From assembly GCA_948567375.1 (NCBI GenBank), contig OX419755.1, positions 18,171,001-18,235,000 on the forward strand: a DNA stretch of 64,000 bases, in the 5' to 3' direction. The translations under genes were made by a program, and so were the position numbers. Of the stretch, positions 55,649 through 64,000 are shown one piece after another. Source of the DNA: Lunularia cruciata (lineage: Eukaryota; Streptophyta; Marchantiopsida; Lunulariales; Lunulariaceae). The notes below the pieces were generated by a model that did no database searches, was not told the origin of the DNA, and saw only the letters and a list, made by a program, of their open reading frames with translations. Numbering within the stretch: position 1 is the first letter of the stretch; each line of letters begins with the position of its first letter.

Positions 55649-58600
55649 TTGATTAGTTCCAATGGGATTGAAGGCTCGACCTATGCAAGTTTGCTTCACT
55701 TGCAAGGTATGATATCTAATCGGGGTTGTAGAATTTTGGTTGATTCTGGAAGTTCAGAGAATTGCATGTCTATGCAAGTAGCAAAGGAATTGGGTATTCC
55801 TATCAAGCCAGTGATTGGAAGTAGTTTGATGATGGCGGATGGTAGAAAGGGTTCTGCATTCCGCACCTTGCATCCTGTTACCTTCAAGATTGGGAAGGAG
55901 TATTTGGAGTGTATGAGGTTTGTAGTGGCACCTCTACACTATGATATCATTCTGGGTCTACCTTGGCTTGAATGTCATAAGGTTCAATTTGATTGGACCC
56001 GACACCAAATTCAAGTACAACACCAAGGTAGGAATTTCCGATTAGGTTGTCTGGCACCTCTGAGTAAGACACCTAAGAATAGTCAGTTCCAAAATGGGAA
56101 GTTTGTCGAGAAGGTAGCCATAGAGCAAATCTGGAAGGGAGATGAGTCCCAAGATGGGAAGTTTGCCAAGAAGGCAACCATGGAGCAAGCTCGGAAGAGA
56201 GATGAGTCCCTAGAAGGGAAGTTTGTTAATGAAGCAGCCATAGAGCAAGCTTTGGAGGAAGATAAGTCTGTATTCGCGGTGTGGATCAAGCCGATTGCAC
56301 AAGAACAATCTGAGGAGGGCCAAGTGCTGCATCAAGCGATGGTTGATTGGATAGTTCAAGAGTTTGCAGATGTGTTTCTGGATGATCTGCCAAAGGGATT
56401 ACCCTCTGATCAAGGTATGCCCTTCAAGATCGAGTTATTGCCAGGGAGTACTCCAGTGAGTAGACCAATCTATCGGCTCTCACCAAAGGAGTTGGAGGAG
56501 TTGCAAACAACACTTATAGAGTTGTTGGAGAAGGATTTCATACGACATAGTACCTCCCCTTGGGGAGCACCGGTACTATTTGTTCCAAAGAAGGATGGAG
56601 GACTTCGTTTCTGTATTGATTACCGTGGGCTCAATAAGCAAACCATGAAGAATGCATATCCCTTGCCTCGGATCGATGACTTGCTTGATCAATTAAGTGG
56701 AGCACGATACTTTTCCAAGCTAGATCTTCATAGCGGCTATTGGCAAATTCCTATTGAAGGAGAGGACGTGAAAAAGACTGCCTTTCGTACAAGGTATGGA
56801 CATTTTGAGTGGAGAGTTCTACCTTTCGGACTCACTAATGCTCCAGCAGTCTTCATGGATCAGATGCATCGGGTGTTGGAGGGGCTATTGGATCAGTCTG
56901 TGGTAGTGTTCTTAGATGATATCTTAATCTATAGTAAGACAAAGGCAGAACACATGAATCATGTGCAAGAAGTCCTAAGACGACTACGACAGTGGAAATT
57001 TTACTGCAAGAAGTCAAAGTGTGCTTTTTGGCAAAAGGAGGTTACCTTCTTGGGTCATAAGATCTCATCAGAGGGGATCAAGATGGAAGAAGAGAAGATC
57101 AAGGCCATTATTGATTGGCCTACCCCAAAGGATGCTACCAAAGTACAAGCATTCAACGGATTGGCCAGTTTTTACCGACGGTTCATCCACTATTATGCTC
57201 ACGTGGCTGCACCATTGACTGACCTCTTGGGAAAGAACTCGAGCTTCCAATGGACCACCAAGCATGAAGAAGCATTCTAGAAGTTAAAGCATATGGTGTC
57301 TTCAAGACCCATTCTTCAACCATATGATCCTCAACTACCTTGTGTGGTTGATTTTGATGCTTCTAACTTTGCAATTGGAGCTGTGTTGCAACAAGAATTT
57401 CCAGATGGACTACATCCTATTGCCTTTGTGTCTCGCCGACTAAATACAGCTGAAAGAAATTACTCTGCTCGAGATCGGGAACAACTTGCAATGGTATATG
57501 CCACCAAGGTATGGAGGCATTATCTCTTGGGGAAACAAGTGATCATGCAAACTGATCACAAGCCATTGTTGCAGACCTTACACCTAGAGCACATGAAGAG
57601 TCAACATCATTGATGGGAAGAGCAACTCCAATTGTTCGACATCAAACTTGAGTACAAACCAGGTCGGTTCCATGTCATCCCTGATGCTCTATCACGACGA
57701 CCTGATTTGAAGTCTCTTCCTCTCATTGCGGCAGCAATTACGACGGTGTCAATTGATCCCAAGGTTCATAACGAGTTTCGGTTAGCCCTACAGCAAGATC
57801 CCTTCTTCCAAATGGTACACGGTTGTCTAACAGCACGTGACAAGGAATACAACACCTTCTCCTTCAAGGAAGGCCTTTTATTCCATGCAAACCAGATCTA
57901 TGTTCCAACCAAAGGTGATCTTCGACTTGTGCGCCTTCAAGAAGCCCATGATTTACCAATAGCTGGTCACATGGGAGTGGACAAGACCTTGGGCACCCTC
58001 CAACGCCAATGGTGGTGGCCCAACATGACATGAGATGTTCGAGACTTTGTCCGATCATGTGAGAGTTGCCAACGGAACAAGGCCAGCAACCAGAAGCCGA
58101 GTGGACTCCTTCAACCACTCGCCATTCCATCCGCTCGTTGGGAGCATGTGAGCTTGGATCTCATCACATCCTTGCCAAAGACAAAACAAGGACACACCGC
58201 AATTGTGGTGTTTGTGGATAAGCTTAGTAAGCAAATCCACTTGGCACCAACCTGTGATACCGTGGATGCTCCAACCTTAGCACAAATCTACTTCGACAAT
58301 GTCTTCAAGCATCATGGGATGCCACGTGTACTCATCTCCGACCGTGATCCTCGATTTACCGGGAAGTTTTGGCAAGCACTCTTCCAGATACTCGGCACCA
58401 AGCTTGCTTTGTCCACGGCCTATCATCCTCAAACTGATGGACAAACCGAACGCGCCAATCGTACATTGGAGGATATATTGCGGGCCTTTGTCAATGTCCA
58501 CCATACCAACTGGGATGAATGTCTTGCAGCTGCAGAATTTGCCTACAACAATTCCAAACAGGCAAGCACTAGATTTTCTCCCTTCTTTCTCAATTTTGGC

Positions 58601-59248
58601 CAAGATCCGCTTGTTCCAGATTCTCTTCATGCTCCACCTCCCTCTCAGGTTCCTCATACTTCTACATTCTTGACCACTATATCCCAATCTCTCCAACAAG
58701 CCAAATCTCACCTCCTTGTTGCTCAAAATCGCCAAAAACAATATGCAGACCATCATCGTCGTGATCTCACCTTTGAAGTTGGTGATAAAGTCATGCTATC
58801 CTCTAGTAACCTCCCTCTCCCACTTGATACCCAAGTTCGTAAACTTGCTCCTAATTGGATAGGACCCTTTGATATCACCCACATTATCTCTCATGTTGCT
58901 TATCGTCTTGCCTTACCTTGTCACATGCGTATCCATCCTGTCTTTCATATTTCCAAGTTGAAACCCTTTGTTCCTAACCCTTCTTCCTTTTCCTCTCGAG
59001 TCCAACCTCCCCCTCTTCCTGTCCCTATCAATGATCATGAGGAGTACGAAGTTGATCGTATCCTTGTTCGTCGCCATATTCAACGAGGCCGTCACCAACA
59101 TACGGAGTACAAGGTCCTTTGGAAAGGGTATCCCCTTCATGATGCTACATGGGAACCTCTTTCTCACCTCCAGAATGCACAGATGGCCATCAAGGAATTC
59201 GAAGCTTCACTGGCGACGAGGACGTCACCAACTAGCGGCGGGGGAATA
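55649..59248 (+). pseudogene. C2 Pol: protease, RT, RNase H, integrase, chromodomain
   Basis: One frame with three stops (near 57279, 57611 and 58031). Protease [12 protein letters not shown] at about 55733. [31 protein letters not shown] and catalytic [11 protein letters not shown] near 56905. RNase H VDFDASNFAIGAVL (57346), TDHKPLLQTL. Integrase HHCC near 57950-58080, core LDLITSLP (58152), ISDRDPRFTGKFW (near 58333), HPQTDGQTERANR (58425). Chromodomain 59041-59212: EYEVDRILVRR, EYKVLWKGYPLHDATWEP. Chromodomains bind methylated histone H3 and steer integration to silent chromatin. The frame runs on through the purine tract into the 3' LTR. Confidence 0.9.
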
Positions 59249-59378
59249 TGTAACAATATGGAGTTTAGTGACGAAGTTAGTCGGGCTTACGAAGTAGAGA
59301 ATAAGACAAAAATAGCCTAGAATATTCTAGAAGCATCTAAGAAGCTTCTTAGGAAGCTTCCCAACTAGTTAACTTGCG
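59249..59378 (+). repeat. C2 3' LTR, first 130 bp
   Basis: Starts TGTAACAATATGG after the purine tract GCGGCGGGGGAA. Collinear with the 5' LTR until AACTTGCG, then M4 begins. Confidence 0.88.
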
Positions 59379-59483
59379 TGTCGTGCGTATATACATCGCT
59401 ACACAACATACATCGCTGTCAACATCATACATTATAAAAGCACAACTCACACATAAGTCATACATAGACTCTAAAGTGCCACA
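59379..59483 (-). repeat. M4 B2 repeat, element 3' end
   Basis: In sense TGTGGCACTTTAGAG to CGCACGACA. Same as B1 at 59936-60040 with very few changes. Confidence 0.83.
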
Positions 59484-59933
59484 ATAATCAGATTGCTTAA
59501 CATTCTCAACTCAACTCAACTCAGATCAGTACTTGATCTGTCACTCTATAAACTGCCAACAACTGGGCACTGATTACAGTCAAGCCACACCCACTCAAGC
59601 ATAGAGAATCCAGGTGACGCTCGCCGGCCTCTGTCCACCATAGCCAGGAACTCGAAGGCTCAACATCAGAGAAGTGAGCTCTCTGGAGCTCACTTCGAAA
59701 CTATACCCCCTGGACTCGAGCTAGCCCTGAAACCCTAACGGTCCTGCTGACGGCACACTCGACGGTGCAAACGGTGCAAAGTGACGGTGGGCCCCACCGT
59801 GAAGTCAGTACCCCGAACACGAAATCTAACCGTCGGAAAGTAGTCCCTGAGAAACAGCTAGAATAACTCTAACTACCATCACTGGAACTCCAGTGTCCGA
59901 GCATCTAGATGCGGAACTACAAATGGTGTGACA
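59484..59933 (-). repeat. M4 A2 repeat
   Basis: In sense TGTCACACCATTTG to CTGATTA, the A unit seen at the 5' ends of M1, M2 and M3. Confidence 0.83.
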
Positions 59934-59935
59934 GC

Positions 59936-60040
59936 TGTCGTGCGTATATACATCGCTACACAACATACATTGCTGTCAACATCATACACTATAAAAGCAC
60001 AACTCACACATAAGTCATACATAGACTCTAAAGTGCCACA
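59936..60040 (-). repeat. M4 B1 repeat
   Basis: Second B unit, between the polypurine tract and A2. Its junction with A2 forms the palindrome GACAGCTGTC. Confidence 0.83.
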
Positions 60041-60053
60041 ATCGCCCCCCTAG
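60041..60053 (-). other. M4 polypurine tract
   Basis: In sense CTAGGGGGGCGAT, directly before B1, as in M1. Confidence 0.65.
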
Positions 60054-60209
60054 CTAGTGGTTAGGTCCCTCTAACTCCAGATAGCCATCTACTCTAAGTA
60101 TATGGTATACCCTCTAATGGGCAAAGATCAGGAGGCCGGGTGCTATGGAGCCCCATCATTAGTCGCCTGTCTGCAATCTATACCATATAAAGAATGAACT
60201 AGCTATAGG

Positions 60210-61472
60210 TCAAGTACATCTAGGACATAACCACTGTCCCTGAGGAACCACCGTGAGGGGAGGAGTCATACATGCCATATGCCATCCTCTCGAACAGCTA
60301 TCACACACTAACATAGTAGCAGCTCCACCAGAAGAGCCACATAACATACACCTCAAGCCTGCACGTACAAGTGCCAAGCTTAGGTCCATAGTACCATCAA
60401 TGTTTGGGAGGTGGCATGGCGCACAATTGCGCACATGATCCTTCCAAACAACACCATCACGTCCTTCTAACACAAGGACTCCAGATGGCAAAACCTCGCG
60501 CACTCTCAAGATAGTGCGGCCTGTAGAAACATCAAGTGTTGTCGGTGCTGTCTGTTGTAGATATACATAGTCGCTTGGATGAAATCGACAGATTGAGGGT
60601 CTATAACCTCCTCCTCGAATGGTAGCATAGCGTAAAGTATCTCTATGCTGAGCAATCGCCAAGTTCTCGAAGGCCATCGGCATCACTCTCCGAAAGATCT
60701 CTGCCCGCTGAGAACATGCGCTCATCCATACATCAGGGTCATCCAAGTCCAAAACTACAGTAGCATCTCGACGAATGGCTGCAGGTAAATCTGGATCTCG
60801 TCCATAGAGTAGAAAGTATGGAGAGAAGGATGCTAAGGAGGCTTGCCGGCTGAACCGATAGCCCATGGCCAACCAAGGTAATTGGAGATCCCAATCTCCC
60901 AAGTGGCCTCTCTGCAAACCATACTTTCGCAATCCTCTCTTCACCGTCTGAACCACTCTCTCTGCTAAGCCATCTGCCTCAGGGTGATCTCGGGATGTAG
61001 TACGATGATCAATCAAAGCCTTGTCACACAAGACCTGAAACTCTCCCAAGATTTCTGTACCCTGATCAGTCAAAACCTCAGCTGGTGCACCAAAATGACT
61101 AAGAACTCGATCCAGGAACGAGTAAGCTGTCCCTTCACTAGACTTGTCAGGAAGTGCCACCAACTCAATCCACTTGGAGAAGTGCTCCACCATCACCAAA
61201 ACATATCGATGATGTCTCACAGTCAGCGGTAAAGGTCCGGCAAAGTCCAAACTCCAACGGTAACCCAATCCCATGATAGGTAATGGGTGTAACTGTGGCG
61301 TAGGAGCATTGAATGATGCTCTAACTCGGTCACAAACCACACATTTGGCAACAAACTGCTGTACCTCGGTCTGCATACCGCGCCACCAATAATGACTCTG
61401 GAGTAAGCTATATGTACGCTTTACTCCAAAATGTCCTAGCTCCTCATGAGCATGACGGACCAACTGTGGTCT
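60210..61472 (-). pseudogene. M4 integrase with C-terminal PHD finger
   Basis: Open over 417 codons after a TAG (61470-61472). Zinc-binding part HAHEELGHFGVKRTY and CVVCDRVR. DDE core: SLDFAGP, LTDQGTEIL, HPEADGLAERVVQ, all catalytic residues present. C-terminal DNA-binding part (VYLQQTAPTTLDV). The last 50 residues (60213-60362) form a complete C4HC3 PHD finger: CMLC, CDSC, GWHMAC and WLCPRC, with the usual Trp before the last Cys pair. PHD fingers typically read the histone H3 tail. Here it takes the place that a chromodomain has in chromoviruses, so it may guide integration (inference). Confidence 0.92.
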
Positions 61473-63323
61473 CTATGATGGAAGTGGTACTACTCGCACT
61501 CTACCATCCTCCCATACACGCAAAAGGTGTCTACCCTCCAATCTGAACCGTCTGGCCCGCTGAAGAACACGGTCTCTCTCCTTGGCCCCAACTGTGCCAC
61601 CCACAACACCAGTGCAAAGATAGTCCATCACTAAGACATCATCATGAATGTCTCGCTGAACTGTACCAATATCTTCACTCTCTGGATCTATGACCTCAAT
61701 AACTCCTCCTGTATGCGCTGAGAGAGATACCACCAATGTCTCTGCAAATATACACAGAAAGGCTGATGTATGCCAACCTGGCACCATCTCCTCATCTGTC
61801 TCACCATGCCAACGTGCTCCGGTCTGATCCTGCTGGCTGGGACATGGGTTTCTACTCAACCCATCTGCATCACGGTTCACCACTCCAGGTCTGTGAACAA
61901 CCGTGAAATCATACTCCTGTAAAATCAGAGCCCATCGTGCAAGCTTCCCTGAAAGCTTGTCGGACTCCATCAACCACTTCAGTGGCTGATGATCAGTGAT
62001 GAGAGTGAAGGGGTTACCAAATAGGTAACATCGGAAATGTGCTACTGCCCAAACTGCTGCCAAGCACTCTCCCTCATATGAACTATACTTCGCCTCCGCT
62101 GAATTGTTGGAGCGACTAGCATAGGCCACCACAAACTCCTTCTCCTCATCATCATGTTGGGTGAGCACTGCTCCAAGCCCCAACATACTCCAATCAGTGT
62201 GAACCTGAAATGGTCGTCCCCTGATCGGTCTCCTCAAAATAGGAGCAGATGTCAACCTCTCCTTGAGCTCTACAAAAGCTCTCTCCTGCTCATCTCCCCA
62301 ACACCACTCCTGTGTAAGCTTGGTCAGCTTCGTCAAGGCCTTGGCAATGGCACTAAATCCTCTAACATAGCGGCGATAGAAGTTTGCCAACCCAAGGAAT
62401 GCTCGCACTCTACTCACATCCATAGGCCGAGGAATACGTGCAATAGCCTCCACCTTGGTCTGCTGAACACCAAGTCCTCCGGGGTAGATAGTGTGACCCA
62501 AATACTCAACCTGCTCATGGAAGAACCTACACTTCCCAGGATGTAATTTGAGTCCATGAGATCTCAACCTCTCAAACACCTCCAACAACTATCTCTCATG
62601 CTCCTCCACAGTAGTGCTATACACCAAAATGTCATCAATATAGCACCGAGCAAAATCCAGTCCAGCTAGGATCCTATCCATGACCCTCTGGAACTCAGCA
62701 GGAGCATTCTTCAACCCAAATGGTAAGAATCTCCACTGATATAACACATCCTTGCCGTGAGGATCAATAGCCCAAAATGCTGTCTTGGACTTATCTTCCT
62801 CCCTGATCGGCAACTGATGATATCCCGCTCGAAGATCCAAAGTACTAAAGACCTTTGCATGCCCAATCGCATCAAAAATCTCCTCCGGTGTAGGCATGGC
62901 ATACCAATCAGCCCTGGTCTGTCGGTTGATAGGACGGTAATCTCCACACATCCGCCTATCTGTATAGTTGCCATGCATATCCTTCTTGGCTGGCATCACT
63001 GTCGCTGATGCATACTCTCCATGTGAAATCTCCACCAAACCAGCCTCAAAAAGGTCACTACTCCGGCTCTGAATCAATGTCCTCTCCATCTCACTATATC
63101 GATAAGGACGTCGGAAAACAGGTGTGTCGCTAGTCAGCTCAATCCGTATACCAGGTCCCTTTAGAGCACCCAAATCCTTCATACTGAAGGCAAAACAACT
63201 CGTGTGACTCCTCAAGAACCTCCAAACCCTCCGTCTTTCCTCTCCAGTAAGCTTGGGTCCAAGATCTGGCTCCCAAGTATCCTCTGTAACTGTAGTAGGA
63301 GTGGAAGACGTACTGACTAGCTG
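61473..63323 (-). pseudogene. M4 reverse transcriptase and RNase H
   Basis: Same frame as its neighbours. RT: DYRPINRQTRADWYAMP, FSTLDLRAGYHQLP, FLPFGLKNAPAEFQ, catalytic YIDDILVY near 62620-62645. A single TAG at 62586-62588 (HER*LLEV) shared with M1 and M3. RNase H: HTDWSMLGLGAVL, AYASRSNNSAEAKYSSYEGE, TDHQPLKWLM, RDADGLSRN. The tether to integrase keeps GGVIEVIDPESEDIGTV. Ends at the TAG before integrase, which is Gln in M1 and M3. Otherwise undamaged. Confidence 0.9.
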
Positions 63324-64000
63324 CTATACTGGGCCCTTGGGAGCAATGGTGTCATGCTCCCGACCACTAGAGGTCCCAACCTCTGTGTGAAAAACTCCCT
63401 CTACTCTGGCTGCAAGCTCCATACGTCCTCTGGCTGCATCCCATGTGGACCAAGGGTGTAATCCAAGTAGCCCACGCTCACCTGGATGGACTCCAAGTAG
63501 ACCACTCTCCCTAGTAGCTACTGGATGTGTCCCAAGAATACCATGTCCACTTGGTCCATCGCCCCCAGCATGTGCCTGAATCGTCTTGATAGGCACAGGG
63601 CTCACAAGTGTCCGAGTGGTGATGCCTATCAAGCGCATCCTACGCTGCTCTGCCAAACCAAGGCTCACAATCCAGGTCAAACAGTTCAGGTCCATAGCCT
63701 GACCTAACACCTGACGCCTGGATGCCTCTGACACTGCTGGAACAGCGGTAATACCGGTGCAAAAACCCATCGCCCGCTCTCTCTCATCAGCATTGGGCTC
63801 CACCAACTGCTGTAACTGTGAGTCCCAAACAAGTCCAGGTCCTCCCTCTCGAAAAGCATGAGAGCCTGGGAAACTCATGAGTGTGGGAAATGTAGCTCTA
63901 GGCTGTCCAACTAGGTTCACCACTGCCATGGGTGACCTATCAGCCACTACCACTGTCTGAGACTGACGCCCAACATCCAAGATATCATCAACAAGAATGT
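63324..64000 (-). pseudogene. M4 DNA methyltransferase, C-terminal half
   Basis: Open from the window edge to the TAG at 63324-63326. Contains HILVDDILDVGRQSQ, VVNLVGQPRATF, ERERAMGF and VLGQAMDLNCLTWIV (motif IX and X regions). A linker of about 100 residues follows (HPGERGLLGLHPWSTW). The TAG is followed by CAG CTA. The catalytic half is outside the window. Confidence 0.82.

Larger units (their letters stand above)
54032..59378 (+). mobile_element. C2: chromovirus (Ty3/gypsy with chromodomain), 3' LTR truncated
   Basis: 5' LTR (54032-54454), Met-type primer site, Gag with knuckle, Pol in one frame with three stops, chromodomain, purine tract, and the first 130 bp of the 3' LTR. It inserted in the M3 integrase. 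Its 3' LTR is cut at 59378 by the 3' end of M4, which lies in opposite orientation. The remaining LTR and the right part of M3 should lie beyond M4, outside the window. Confidence 0.92.
59379..64000 (-). mobile_element. M4: M-family copy, 3' half, least damaged Pol
   Basis: Minus strand. From the right edge: C-terminal half of the methyltransferase, RT, RNase H, integrase, PHD finger, polypurine tract, B1, A2, B2. All in one frame with only three TAG stops over about 3.8 kb. The 5' part lies beyond 64000. Its outer end at 59379 abuts the C2 LTR. Confidence 0.92.

Noticed and set aside
1-64000. Host protein-coding genes, rRNA or CRISPR arrays
   Set aside because: Every coding stretch I could identify belongs to a mobile element family. 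No rRNA-like sequence or regular spaced repeat array was seen.

Overview
This window is a stack of nested plant retrotransposons with no host gene that I can support. All families are of streptophyte (green plant) type: Ty3/gypsy elements with tRNA-type primer sites, a chromodomain gypsy, a Tat/Athila-like gypsy, and stop codons mostly explained by C-to-T change at CAG (CHG) and CGA (CpG), as expected where both contexts are methylated. A DNMT3-type methyltransferase with unpermuted motif order points away from flowering plants, which carry the permuted DRM type. A non-flowering land plant with a large repeat-rich genome is my best guess; the species cannot be fixed from the sequence.

The most interesting content is a gypsy family, here called M, present in four copies: M1 (4425-20419, +), M2 (27960-45647, +), M3 (45648-54031, +) and M4 (59379-64000, -, running off the window). 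Its single-frame polyprotein reads Gag (two zinc knuckles), protease, a cytosine-5 DNA methyltransferase of DNMT3 type (motifs I, IV, VI, VIII, IX and X in canonical order), reverse transcriptase, RNase H, integrase and a C-terminal PHD finger. The element therefore carries a DNA-methylation writer and a probable histone reader. Its ends are not ordinary LTRs. The order is A1 - internal - B1 - A2 - B2 (A about 450 bp, B about 105 bp), a split direct repeat layout known from tyrosine-recombinase elements. M1 is nevertheless flanked by a 5-bp duplication (ATCTC), and removing M1 restores an older chromovirus integrase, which fixes its ends. All copies in the window are defective.

Layout, left to right: 1-4190, decayed chromovirus C1 with its 3' LTR, inside an older antisense chromovirus C0 (fragments at 4191-4424, 20425-20447 and 27276-27645). 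M1 follows, interrupted in its integrase by two T elements (T1 11812-15595 -, T2 15703-18632 +). Then come a T-like remnant T5 (20448-21143), T3 (21144-23366 +), and an inverted truncated Tat/Athila-like element Gb (23367-27275 -). M2 is split by the young, nearly intact element Ga (28261-36089 +, LTRs apparently identical, one in-frame TGA) and by T4 (37752-41534 -). M3 is inserted in M2. Chromovirus C2 (54032-59378 +) is inserted in the M3 integrase, and its 3' LTR is cut by M4.

The T family (T1 and T4, about 3.78 kb) has TG...CA ends, 5-bp target duplications, no internal LTR pair, a TATA-like box near its 3' end, and one 763-codon frame for an unidentified protein with an acidic middle and a long coiled coil. 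It looks like a giant solo LTR that carries a gene, or an unrecognised mobile element. The C2 LTR carries heat-shock-element-like arrays upstream of a TATA box, suggesting heat-inducible transcription as in the Arabidopsis ONSEN element.
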